Below, in pieces: positions 16,045 to 23,960 of a stretch of DNA of 64,000 nucleotides. The notes under the pieces are model-generated. The model was not told the origin of the DNA and did not search any database. It was given only the letters and a program-made list of their open reading frames with translations. The position numbers and the translations under genes are program-made. This stretch comes from Synechococcus sp. CBW1004 (GTDB taxonomy: Bacteria; Cyanobacteriota; Cyanobacteriia; PCC-6307; Cyanobiaceae). Every line of letters begins with the position of its first letter. Within the stretch, counting starts at the first letter, position 1. Location: contig NZ_CP060397.1 of NCBI RefSeq assembly GCF_015840715.1, forward strand, positions 372,001 to 436,000. Direction: 5' to 3'.

Positions 16045-16322
16045 CGCCGGGGCTGGTGCTGCCGCCGGCTGGGGCCAGACCGCCCAAGCCGCCGTTCGAC
16101 CGCGAGCGGTTTGTGTTCAAGATTCTGGCGGTGGTGATCGGGACCCAGCTGCTGATCTATTCCCTCGCCGCTGGGGTCTGCGGTCAGCGGGCGATGGAGG
16201 GCAGGCCGATCGGGCAGATCTGCCCCGGCGCGTTGGAGCAGCTGCAGGGCGGCTTTGATTCCACCCTCAAGCTGTTGCTGGCGCTGCTGGGTGGAGCAGC
16301 GCTGACGCGCATGGACCGGTAA
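16041..16322 (+). CDS. Holin-like small membrane protein
   Basis: A 93-residue protein beginning at a GTG (16041) that overlaps the upstream stop as GTGA, which decides this start. It has a basic N-terminus (PPKPPFDRERFVFK), TM1 at about 28-45 (ILAVVIGTQLLIYSLAAGVC), a short loop, and TM2 at about 76-89 (LKLLLALLGGAALTRM). Two helices, small size and position right after the peptidoglycan enzyme fit a class II-type holin. No sequence family recognised. Confidence 0.6.
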   Translation: MTPGLVLPPAGARPPKPPFDRERFVFKILAVVIGTQLLIYSLAAGVCGQRAMEGRPIGQICPGALEQLQGGFDSTLKLLLALLGGAALTRMDR

Positions 16323-16436
16323 CGCCTGGGAGCGGGAGGGGGGCTTGCTCCGGGCCTCTCCAGTCTGAGGCCCGTCCTGCGGCCGCGCCTCCGCTGGGAT
16401 CGGTCCCGTCGCTGCGCCGTTTGGGCGCCGATCATC

Positions 16437-16772
16437 ATGGCCACGCTCTCTGCAGGCAATTCCGCTGCCACCTCCCCGTTCTGCAGGCCAGAAGAGGATC
16501 CGTTCCTGCTGCTCGAATCCACGCTGCGCTCGGTGGAGGAGATCCTGCTGCGTCGTCGTGGGCTGCCGCTGCGCCGCACCTGGATCGACCAGCCCTATGG
16601 AGAAGAGGAAATCACCCTGCTGGAGGAGGAGGTGATCCCCGCGATCCAGCAGTGTCTGGCGCGGGTGGATGAGCTGGATGAGCGGCTGCTGGCCCAGCAG
16701 GAGCTACTGCAGCGCTGTGAGCTCGAGCTCCAGCGCCAGCCACTGGCTTTGCAGAGGCTGCAGATGGCCTGA
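16437..16772 (+). CDS. Coiled-coil phage accessory protein, unknown
   Basis: A 111-residue acidic protein. After MATLSAGNSAATSPF it reads DPFLLLESTLRSVEEILLRR, then RTWIDQPYGEEEITLLEEEV and a heptad-like helix to the end (QQCLARVDELDERLLAQQEL, QRCELELQRQ). The last third is a likely coiled coil. It lies in the plus-strand block behind the lysis genes; the 115 bases before it contain nothing I recognise. Function unknown. Confidence 0.5.
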   Translation: MATLSAGNSAATSPFCRPEEDPFLLLESTLRSVEEILLRRRGLPLRRTWIDQPYGEEEITLLEEEVIPAIQQCLARVDELDERLLAQQELLQRCELELQRQPLALQRLQMA

Positions 16773-17046
16773 GCGCCATGGGTTGGGGGCTGCAGCTGCG
16801 GCCCCCTTGCCTATGCCTCGATCCAAGGGTTGGTGGAGCAGCTCCACTGCTGGGGCGCGGTGGGCGTTCAGCACGGAGTGGCATCCATGCCCGTGGGACG
16901 TGGCTGGCTGGGCGGAGCGAAACCCCTCCGCAGCATGCCCCTCCGGCTTGCGCTGGCCAGGGCTGACGCGAGGCTCGCGCTGCTCGCCCCTGGCCAGCAC
17001 TGCGCCTGCGGGGCGTCTGGTCGGGGTTCTCCGCTCCACCCCAGCC

Positions 17047-17265
17047 ATGGCCACCCCCCAAGGCCCCGTCTGCGAAGTCCGCCTGCTTGTGGTTCACCGC
17101 TATCAGCCAGGAGTCCAGAAGCTCGGCACTGCCCCCTGTGAGGTCGAGTTCCTGGGCCGCCGCGGTAAGCCCGTCAAGAAGATGCGGCTGATCCCTGCCG
17201 AGAAGGCGTTCGCCTTTGCCCGCAAGCTGCAGGGCACCCCCGGCTGCACCGTCTCGGTCTGCTGA
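17047..17265 (+). CDS. Small basic protein of the lysis-side block
   Basis: A 72-residue protein: MATPQGPVCEVRLLVVHRYQ, QKLGTAPCEVEFLGRRGKPV, KKMRLIPAEKAFAFARKLQG, ending CTVSVC. The alternating beta-strand pattern suggests a small beta-rich fold; three Cys are present. Its ATG is preceded by a leader (17021-17046) resembling the end of the intergenic repeat at 5143 and 14987, suggesting a shared expression signal. Function unknown. Confidence 0.55.
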   Translation: MATPQGPVCEVRLLVVHRYQPGVQKLGTAPCEVEFLGRRGKPVKKMRLIPAEKAFAFARKLQGTPGCTVSVC

Positions 17266-17307
17266 GCCTGGGGGCTCAGGCCCGGTTGCCGGTTGGTGGC
17301 CGGGCCT
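17263..17307. terminator. Double hairpin between convergent genes
   Basis: Two stem-loops follow each other: TGAGCC/GGCTCA (17263-17278, overlapping the stop of the plus-strand gene) and AGGCCCGG/CCGGGCCT (17278-17285 with 17300-17307). They sit exactly between the convergent stops at 17265 and 17307 and could end transcription from both sides. Confidence 0.5.
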
Positions 17308-17582
17308 TACAGCCAATGGCGGTAGGCACTCCGCTGCCGGCGGGCCCTGGCTTTGGAGCGAGCACTGCCGAACTGAGGACTGCTGCCGTCACGGCGACGG
17401 CGCACCCAGGCGCCACGACGAATCAACCGACTGTCGTCGGCATTGGCGCGCCGAGCGGCCACGATCCCCCCATAGCCCTTCTTGTGTCGGTGCTGGGCGT
17501 GGGAGCGAGCCTGGCCGGCGCTGGCGGCCGGCACCACCGTGGCGGTGGAGCGGTTGCGCCAGAACACCAGATACCAGGCCAT
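17307..17582 (-). CDS. Small highly basic phage protein
   Basis: A 91-residue protein: MAWYLVFWRNRSTATVVPAA, QARSHAQHRHKKGYGGIVAA, RLIRRGAWVRRRRD, ending RQRSAYRHWL. The N-terminal 10 residues are hydrophobic and the rest is strongly basic (mostly Arg), suggesting nucleic-acid binding. It is the last gene of the scaffold-side minus-strand operon, 20 bases from the scaffold gene. Could be a minor head protein or DNA-packaging aid; no family recognised. Confidence 0.45.
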   Translation of the reverse strand: MAWYLVFWRNRSTATVVPAASAGQARSHAQHRHKKGYGGIVAARRANADDSRLIRRGAWVRRRRDGSSPQFGSARSKARARRQRSAYRHWL

Positions 17583-17602
17583 CGCTCTACCGGCGAGATG
17601 AA

Positions 17603-18556
17603 TCAGCGCCGCGGTGCAGCCGCCCGGGGCGTGGTGCCCTTGACGGCCTCCAGGTAGAGCTCGGCGGTGCTCAGCGTCTGCAGATTCACCGCGCCGCCGT
17701 GCTCATGGCCCGTTTCCGGCACAGCAGCGGAATAGAGGCCGCTGCGCTGCTGGAACAGGAAGCTGTACACCGGGTGGCGGCGCAGCTCCTCCATGTAGTC
17801 GCCATCGCTCAGGGCCACCCCGTCGGCGGTGAGGGGTTGGCCCTTGCCATCCACCGGCAGCAGCCGCTCGCGTCCATCCACCTCCCCCAGCTGGAAGTGG
17901 CCGCCGCACAGCGTCACGAAGGTGTCAAAGAAGGTGCCCCGCTCATCGCCGCCGACGCGGCCTTCCGCTTCTGAGAAGAGGCGCTCCATCAGCCGTTCCT
18001 TGCGCAGGTTCTGCACCTGGGAGCGGGCCTCGTCCCGTTCCTTTTCGACGCTGCGCACGCGGCGCAGGTTGGCCTCATTGAGCTGGCGTTCACGCTCGCC
18101 CACCTGGCGTTCGAACTCCTCGCGCTTGCGCTCGGCGTCCTGCAGACGGGCGTACTCGTCCGGGTTGATCTCAGAGAAACGCGACAGCTGGGCACGGGCC
18201 TTGCGCAGTTCTTTCTCGAGCTGGTTGCTGCGGCGCCGTTCGGCGCGCAAGGGATCAGCACTGCTGGGAGCAGCGGCAGGGGGGTCGCCGCTGCCGTTGA
18301 CACCTGGGTCCTGGGGCAGGGAGAGGTCGAGGGCGTCGTCGCCGTCGGCAGCATCCAGACCAGCGTCAGCGGCGCCGTCGCTGTCGAGCAGGTCAGGGTC
18401 GGTGGCAGGTGGAGCTGAGCCCGTAGGGCCCTGGTTGGGTTGCTGCTGCTGTTGGCGGTAGGTCTCCCATCGGCCAGGAGGGACCATGGGACCTGGAGCA
18501 GCGCCGCTGTTGGCGCGGCTGGAATCAGAGGAGAAGAAGGAGGAGGAGGGCATCAC
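17603..18556 (-). CDS. Phage capsid scaffolding-like protein
   Basis: A 317-residue protein. The first 100 residues are disordered, Gln/Pro/Asp-rich (YRQQQQQPNQGPTGS). Residues about 105-200 form a long charged coiled coil (RRRSNQLEKELRKARAQLSR, LQDAERKREEFERQVGERER). A compact C-terminal part follows (GRVGGDERGTFFDTFVTLCG, YMEELRRHPVYSFLFQQRSG). This order is typical of phage scaffold or head-assembly proteins encoded between portal and capsid. It lacks a visible protease triad. The expected neighbour, the capsid gene, is separated from it by the plus-strand cargo block. Function assigned from architecture and gene order. Confidence 0.65.
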   Translation of the reverse strand: MMPSSSFFSSDSSRANSGAAPGPMVPPGRWETYRQQQQQPNQGPTGSAPPATDPDLLDSDGAADAGLDAADGDDALDLSLPQDPGVNGSGDPPAAAPSSADPLRAERRRSNQLEKELRKARAQLSRFSEINPDEYARLQDAERKREEFERQVGERERQLNEANLRRVRSVEKERDEARSQVQNLRKERLMERLFSEAEGRVGGDERGTFFDTFVTLCGGHFQLGEVDGRERLLPVDGKGQPLTADGVALSDGDYMEELRRHPVYSFLFQQRSGLYSAAVPETGHEHGGAVNLQTLSTAELYLEAVKGTTPRAAAPRR

Positions 18557-18622
18557 CCATCACGGCTGTGGTGCTGCGGGCGCCCCGTCCGGGCTGCGCT
18601 CGCTCTCCCTGTTGCCAGCTCC

Positions 18623-19807
18623 TCAAAAGCCCTGCTCAGGCAGCTCATCCAGCACGGGAGCAGAGCGCCGGGCCGGCAGGTAGATCCACTCCCCCGTCGG
18701 CAGCGGCGTCGAGGGCATGTAGCCAGGCACCAGCAACTGCATCCCCGCCGGGATGGAAGTGGTGGAGCGGTAGACGGGCAGGAGCAGGGTGGTGCCAGCC
18801 GGCAGCGGTTCCTCGCTGGGCCAGCTGCTCAGCTCCGGGTTGAACTGGCGCAGCAGGGAGAGGCTGAGGCTCTGCTCGGCCGCCACGCTGCTCAAGGTCT
18901 CGCCATCGCCGGTGACATAGGCCTCGCTCTGCTGCAGCACCGGGTTGAGGCTGCGCAGCTTGGTTTCGGTCGTGCCATGGCGGCCAGCCAGCACCGCCAG
19001 CGAATCCCCATCAACGGAGGTGATGGTCTGGGTGCTTTCCAGCTGGGGGTTGATCCGCCTCAAGGTGGCCACGGTGGTGCCGTAGCGCTCAGCGATCAGG
19101 TTCAGCGTGTCGCCATCGCGCAGCACCAGCACGCTGTGGGGCCTGAGCACCAGCTGGATCGCTTCCCCCAGCAGCGGCTGCACCAGCAGGCCGATGCCAC
19201 CTGGGCCGTAGTCCGCCCCGAAGTGCATCACCTGGCAACCCGCGAACTGGGCCCGGCCACCGGATGGCAGCCCGCCCTCCGGTTGCAGCAGTGCCAGGTC
19301 CCCGAGCCACATCACCCCCTGGCAGGGGGCCTGCACCGTGCCCAGCAGTGCCGGATCCCACGGCAGCGGCGCTTCCTCGCGAAAGCCAGGGGTGGCCCAA
19401 TCCATCTCGGCCGCCAGCCAGTCAAAGGTGTTGCTGGTGCTCACCGGCAGGATTGCCGCCCGGCAGAGATAGCCGCGCAGGAGCACATCGCCTGGGTCGG
19501 TGAGGGCGGTGTCGTTGTAGCCGCTGACGATGCCGCTCTGCTCGAGGAAGCAGTCGATCACATGCCGGCGGATCGGGATGGGGCTGCGGCTCTCGGGCCG
19601 ATCCACCTCAAACAGGCAGAGGCGGGCATTGGCGTAGGGCTGCAGTGCCAGCCACAGGGGCGAGGCCCCAAGGGGCGCAGCCGCGGGCTGGGCCACCCGG
19701 CTGTCGATCGCCGGGCTGGCCGCAGGCAGTGCAACCATCTGCCCCCACAGCGGAGCACCCCGCAGGGGGTTGAGGCCCTGGTTCAGCGGTGAGAGGGGCT
19801 GCTCCAT
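18623..19807 (-). CDS. LysM-repeat phage protein
   Basis: A 394-residue protein. Residues 1-215 are an uncharacterised domain (LWLALQPYANARLCLFEVDR, GDVLLRGYLCRAAIL, CQVMHFGADYGPGG). From about 222 there are three LysM-like units: VLRDGDTLNLIAERYGTTVA, VDGDSLAVLAGRHGTTETKL and TGDGETLSSVAAEQSLSLSL, each followed by an (I/L/F)NP(Q/V/E)L motif. LysM binds peptidoglycan or chitin-like glycans. In phages such domains occur in lysins or in tail-associated connector proteins. No catalytic residues are seen. Its place between connector and scaffold genes suggests a virion component. The next gene upstream stops four bases before its ATG. Confidence 0.65.
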   Translation of the reverse strand: MEQPLSPLNQGLNPLRGAPLWGQMVALPAASPAIDSRVAQPAAAPLGASPLWLALQPYANARLCLFEVDRPESRSPIPIRRHVIDCFLEQSGIVSGYNDTALTDPGDVLLRGYLCRAAILPVSTSNTFDWLAAEMDWATPGFREEAPLPWDPALLGTVQAPCQGVMWLGDLALLQPEGGLPSGGRAQFAGCQVMHFGADYGPGGIGLLVQPLLGEAIQLVLRPHSVLVLRDGDTLNLIAERYGTTVATLRRINPQLESTQTITSVDGDSLAVLAGRHGTTETKLRSLNPVLQQSEAYVTGDGETLSSVAAEQSLSLSLLRQFNPELSSWPSEEPLPAGTTLLLPVYRSTTSIPAGMQLLVPGYMPSTPLPTGEWIYLPARRSAPVLDELPEQGF

Positions 19808-19810
19808 CTC

Positions 19811-20308
19811 TCAGCCCCGCACCAGCGATCCCCGGAAGGGATCCGGGTCCTTCAGCCGCCAGTTCTGCAGCCTTGGCAGCAGCAGCGCCAGCTGGCCAAT
19901 GTGCTGGCTGCGCTGCTTCCCCAGCGCCACCGCCGGTGATGGGCCCGCAGGGTTCCACTCGCTCTCGGTCTCCTCCAGCAGCAGCTCGGTGGCGTACTCC
20001 ACCACCGCCAACTTGCTCAGCGGCAGCGGGTTGGGCACCACGCCACCGGCCACGCCCTTGCGCCGGCTGCGCACCGGGCTGTTCACCTCTGCCGGTGTCA
20101 GTGCGGCCAGCTGCTCATTCAGCGCCGCAATGGCATCGAGGTGGCCCTGGGCGGTGCAAACCCCTGTGGGGTAGTGGGTCTGCAGCTGGGCCATCTCCCG
20201 GTTCAGGGCCGCCAGGGCGGCACTGGTCACCGGGATGGACAGGGCGATGCGCAAGGCCTCGGCATCACCGGGACGCCAGGTGCAGGTGGGTGGTGAGGAC
20301 TGGGTCAT
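19811..20308 (-). CDS. Phage head-tail connector-like protein
   Basis: A 165-residue protein: MTQSSPPTCTWRPGDAEALR, SAALAALNREMAQLQTHYPT, AQGHLDAIAALNEQLAALTP, KLAVVEYATELLLEETESEW, LALLLPRLQNW. It is helical and soluble, with the phrasing of gp6/gp15-like adaptor or connector proteins found after portal genes, although no specific motif proves this. It lies 16 bases after the portal stop and three bases before the LysM gene, in one operon. The call is positional. Confidence 0.5.
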   Translation of the reverse strand: MTQSSPPTCTWRPGDAEALRIALSIPVTSAALAALNREMAQLQTHYPTGVCTAQGHLDAIAALNEQLAALTPAEVNSPVRSRRKGVAGGVVPNPLPLSKLAVVEYATELLLEETESEWNPAGPSPAVALGKQRSQHIGQLALLLPRLQNWRLKDPDPFRGSLVRG

Positions 20309-20324
20309 GCCCTCCCTTGCCAGA

Positions 20325-21977
20325 TCAGCTGCCCCCGTTGTGCTCGCTCAGCCCCAGCTGCTGACGCAGCTCGGCGCCGTCGATCACTCCCCGCTCATGC
20401 AGCACCAGCCACTCCTGCACCGAGGGCTGGGGTTTGCGCGGCGGCTGGGGTGGCACCAGTGGGCAGATCTCCACACTGCAGACCGGTTGATCCGCCAGCT
20501 TTTCGCCAGTGAGGCGGGTCCACTGGCGCAGCAGGGTGCTGAGCATTGAGGCCTTCTGACCTGCCAGCGATTGCAGCACCGCAAAGCTCTGGCCGGCGGT
20601 GAGCGAGACCTCCAGCTCAGTGCGGGCTGGTCCGTGGCCGACGGCGGGGATCAGGGCATCTCGGCGCATGGCTTCTTCCAGCTGCTGCAGGTAGGCCCGG
20701 TGCTCCGCCAGAGATCGGGCTTCTATTTCCACCCACTCGAACTTGGCGCCCTCGGGCAGGTCCATAAACGAGGAGGTGGAGAGCACCAGCCGCTGGGGCC
20801 GCTGTCCTTCTATGCCACCGGCAGTTGCACCCGAGCCGAGGGCGCCATCGCTGCGGCGGAAGCCGTAGGCATCCACCAGTCCTGTGCGCACACCCACAGG
20901 CAGGGCGGTGCGGGAGAGGAGGTCTTCGTATTCGCTGCGGCAGCGGTAGTGGTTGAGGTACTGGTGCGCTAGGCCCAGGTGGGGCAAATCGCCTTCTCCA
21001 AAGGCGGTGCCATCCACCGAGTACCAGAGCGCCGGTATGTCAAAGCGCTGGGGCATCCGCTCCGGCTCGCCCACCGGCACCACGTCGTAGCCATCGACGG
21101 CACCGGGATTGGGGTTGGCCTGCCAGCTGCGCAGCACCAGACCGTCATCCGTCACCGCCAGGCTGCGGTAGAGCCAGGCCTGCGGGTCCGGCACCAGTCC
21201 GCCGTGGGCGTCGAGCACCATCGTTGGCACCGCCGCATTGCCGCTGGCAAAACGTGGCGGCAAGGCCTGACGGCGCGGCTCTCGCCAGACGATCTCCACC
21301 GGGCCCGACGCCGGAGCCGCACTGGCGGTATCGGTGGGCAGGCGCCAGTTGAGCAGGTCGCGCCGGGGCACCAGCTGCAGCCGCGGCAGGGAGAGCCGGT
21401 CGCCCTTGGCGAGGGCCTCCAGCCGATCGCCCTCTGAGGGCCAGCGGTGCTGGGGCGGCAGCTGCAGGATTAGACAGCCGCCATCCCGCAGGGTGAGCAG
21501 GTCGGCCAGGAAGAGGAACACCCCCAGGTCCGTGCCCTGGCCGTCCACATCGGTGGCCACGCGGGTCAGGGAGTCGGGCAGTTCCTGCCAGGCCAGGCGC
21601 GACAGCATCCCCGCGTAGGTGCGCAGGGCATCGCGGTAGAAGCCGGTAGGCCGGGCTGCTTCCAGGCGCTTGAGGTAGCAGGTCTCGGGCTCCTCGATGC
21701 CGCGGGGGAGATAGACCGGCCGGCGGCTGGTGCCGTCAGGGAGCTCCAGCAGGGTCCAGCAGTCGTAGACCAGCTGCAGGCGATCCCGCAGGCCGGAGAG
21801 GGTGGGATGTTCCAGCCAGGGGGGCTGGGCAGGGGGCTGAGCTTGCTGTGCGGCTGGGGAGGTGGAGCTACTGGAGGTGGCTGACCTGCGACGGGTAGTG
21901 GGCACTGGCTGTGGTGGGGTCAGAGCTATTGCCAGCGGCCGTGGTTGACCTAGGGGAGGGCAGTGAAAGCTCTGCAC
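20325..21977 (-). CDS. Phage portal protein (DUF4055-like)
   Basis: A 550-residue protein. After a low-complexity Ser/Pro/Gln leader (about 1-55) it reads LRDRLQLVYDCWTLLELPDG, RPVYLPRGIEEPETCYLKRL, FYRDALRTYAGMLSRLAWQE, DLGVFLFLADLLTLRDGGCL and PALWYSVDGTAFGEGDLPHL, LAHQYLNHYRCRSEYEDLL. The order of these blocks matches DUF4055 proteins, which are predicted portal subunits forming the dodecameric DNA gate of the head. Position next to connector and scaffold genes agrees. The first 40 residues may be an over-extended start. Immediately upstream the sequence changes to the AT-rich island with ietAS, so the original operon promoter has been separated from it. Confidence 0.75.
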   Translation of the reverse strand: MQSFHCPPLGQPRPLAIALTPPQPVPTTRRRSATSSSSTSPAAQQAQPPAQPPWLEHPTLSGLRDRLQLVYDCWTLLELPDGTSRRPVYLPRGIEEPETCYLKRLEAARPTGFYRDALRTYAGMLSRLAWQELPDSLTRVATDVDGQGTDLGVFLFLADLLTLRDGGCLILQLPPQHRWPSEGDRLEALAKGDRLSLPRLQLVPRRDLLNWRLPTDTASAAPASGPVEIVWREPRRQALPPRFASGNAAVPTMVLDAHGGLVPDPQAWLYRSLAVTDDGLVLRSWQANPNPGAVDGYDVVPVGEPERMPQRFDIPALWYSVDGTAFGEGDLPHLGLAHQYLNHYRCRSEYEDLLSRTALPVGVRTGLVDAYGFRRSDGALGSGATAGGIEGQRPQRLVLSTSSFMDLPEGAKFEWVEIEARSLAEHRAYLQQLEEAMRRDALIPAVGHGPARTELEVSLTAGQSFAVLQSLAGQKASMLSTLLRQWTRLTGEKLADQPVCSVEICPLVPPQPPRKPQPSVQEWLVLHERGVIDGAELRQQLGLSEHNGGS

Positions 21978-22952
21978 GGCTTTTGTTATCGCTTCAGACC
22001 AGATAGGTCATACGCTACATAGTCCTTGGACTCGAATCTGGCTCTAGTGAATAAGCAGGCTTGATGGGCACCCTCGGCCTTCGCAATGCCTGCTTCGCAT
22101 CGATTCGAAACTTCCACTCGAAATGACCTCGGCGTCTTGTGCGGGCAGTACTTTTAGCGCTCGCTTACAGAAGCCCACTTACAATGTATATACTGAGCCT
22201 AGCTTCTTGTGGTCCAGAGCTTTACCGAGTAACCTGTGAATTACGGATTGCCATCCAAGGTCAACACTTCATGCTGGCCATAATATTGCCATAGACCAGA
22301 TTTGCATAGAACATAAGCCTTGCGCTAGTCATAATTACAGTCACGAGATTTATTCAGAGACAGTCCACATGGCCAATACGAATCATAATTCACGAGGAGC
22401 CGAATAGCGATTGAATTTGCTTAAGGGCGATCAAGCTAGGCCAATCTGTTATCTCGAGACGAAAGCCCCCCTTGATAGCCATTCAAGATCATTAAGTCAA
22501 TCCAGGCTGCTCTGTTTAAATTATACTTTAACGACGATCCTTGCACATGCCTAGCAAGCCTCTTGTGCTCGCACTTGTGCGATGTCGCCGCCGGATTTGC
22601 TATAGCAAAGAAAGTCTTGAAACAATGACTTTCTCCCGGGTTCACGATGCACTGCGGGAGTGGTTCGATAGGGGCAGATCAAGGAGCGCTCTGTCCCCAA
22701 AGAAAAGCCAAGAAACCTAGACAATGATTCACGGCATTGATACAATTGAGAGGCGACTACAGTGGAATTGGACCATGACATCATCTAAGGATTCTCCCGA
22801 TTCCGCCCATGTTGCCATTAGGGGGCCATGTCCGTTCCAAGCAAACCGAAGCAAGTACTGGTCGCCACGAAGAGCTGCTTGGCCTAAGATGGTGTGCGAC
22901 TAAAATGACATTTTTGGAGAAAGCCAAATGAATCCTGTGCGGGGGCACTTAA
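21978..22952. other. AT-rich non-coding leader of the ietAS island
   Basis: About 975 bases with no convincing gene on either strand. The base composition is visibly more AT-rich than the phage genes on both sides. Short frames such as those at 22436-22645 and 22551-22784 on the minus strand have no family resemblance or plausible context. The stretch probably holds the promoter of ietA and the left junction of the inserted island. I found no obvious terminal inverted repeats or transposase remnant by eye. Confidence 0.6.
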
Positions 22953-23960
22953 ATGGCGCGCAGTGATCTACTAATAAACCTTGTGAGAGCAAGTGTCTTG
23001 GGGGACAAAAGTGCAGTCCGCGAGGTAGTAGAGACAATTATTGCTGAAGAGAAAGGCAAGCAGCACATGGTGCTGGCAGAGCGGCTCGCACGGGCTATTC
23101 AGGCAAGTGATATTACTACAAAGAGATGCTCTTCAATCTCCGATAGTCATCAGAAAGAACGTGAGTGTCTCTCTGAAGTTATGCCCAAGCGTGAGCTTGG
23201 CGATATTGTTCTTTCCGCAAAGTGTCGCAAGGCAGTTGATCAGTTTATCGAGGAGCAGCAAAGATCAGGATTGCTTCGTGCGCATAGTCTCGACCCGAGG
23301 AACCGCCTTCTTCTCGTTGGCCCGCCAGGCAATGGCAAGACATCTCTTGCGGAAGCAATCGCCGAAGCATTGGCCGTACCGTTTTACGTAGTCCGTTACG
23401 AGGCAATGATCGGAAGCTATCTCGGAGAAACTGCAACTCGTCTCAAACGCGTGTTCGACTATGTGCGCACAACGCCCTGTGTCCTGTTTTTCGACGAGTT
23501 TGATGCGGTCAGCAAAGAACGGGGTGATATCCATGAAACTGGAGAGATTAAACGCGTAGTTACATCGCTCTTAATGCACGTTGATGAATTGCCAAGCTAC
23601 GCGGTCGTCATTGCGGCCACCAACCACTCCGAGCTGCTGGACCGGGCAGTCTGGCGCCGTTTCCAACTCCGACTAGGCCTGCCGGCGCCAGGAATAAAGG
23701 AGCTGACCGAGTACTTCGAACGTTTTCTTGCCTCGTTTGACAAGGTCCCTGGTGTTTCCGGAGCAAATATTGCCAAGCGTCTAGGAGCAATCAGCTATGC
23801 CGAAGCAGAGGAATTCACTCTCGGCGTGCGCCGCCGTCAAATCATGGCGATGCAGGAGAGCCCGCTGAGGAAGACGATCGAAGAACAACTAGATCTGTGG
23901 GAACAGTTGGTCCAACCGACACGTTCTTACGCTGCAAATCAAGGATTGGTCGATGGCTGA
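22953..23960 (+). CDS. ietA: IetA-like AAA+ ATPase of an ietAS defence pair
   Basis: A 335-residue classic AAA ATPase. It has a helical N-terminal region (1-90), Walker A GPPGNGKT at 123-130, the pore-loop-like segment YVVRYEAMIGSYLGETATRL at 145-164, Walker B LFFDEFD at 178-184, sensor 1 at Asn224 (AATNHSELLD) and arginine-finger-type residues at 231-236 (RAVWRRF). The next gene, overlapping by eight bases, is a subtilisin-like protease. AAA ATPase plus S8 peptidase is the ietAS arrangement, first described as plasmid-stability/incompatibility genes in Agrobacterium and later reported as an anti-phage system. The ATPase may unfold or regulate the protease. Codon use and GC differ from the surrounding phage genes, suggesting separate acquisition. 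Confidence 0.85.
   Translation: MARSDLLINLVRASVLGDKSAVREVVETIIAEEKGKQHMVLAERLARAIQASDITTKRCSSISDSHQKERECLSEVMPKRELGDIVLSAKCRKAVDQFIEEQQRSGLLRAHSLDPRNRLLLVGPPGNGKTSLAEAIAEALAVPFYVVRYEAMIGSYLGETATRLKRVFDYVRTTPCVLFFDEFDAVSKERGDIHETGEIKRVVTSLLMHVDELPSYAVVIAATNHSELLDRAVWRRFQLRLGLPAPGIKELTEYFERFLASFDKVPGVSGANIAKRLGAISYAEAEEFTLGVRRRQIMAMQESPLRKTIEEQLDLWEQLVQPTRSYAANQGLVDG

Noticed and set aside
18440-19792. A 450-codon plus-strand open frame
   Set aside because: Antisense to the LysM and scaffold genes; no recognised motif and implausible amino acid composition.
22436-22784. Two short minus-strand frames in the AT-rich leader of ietAS
   Set aside because: No homology, no ribosome-binding site of note and overlapping frames of equal weakness; treated as non-coding.
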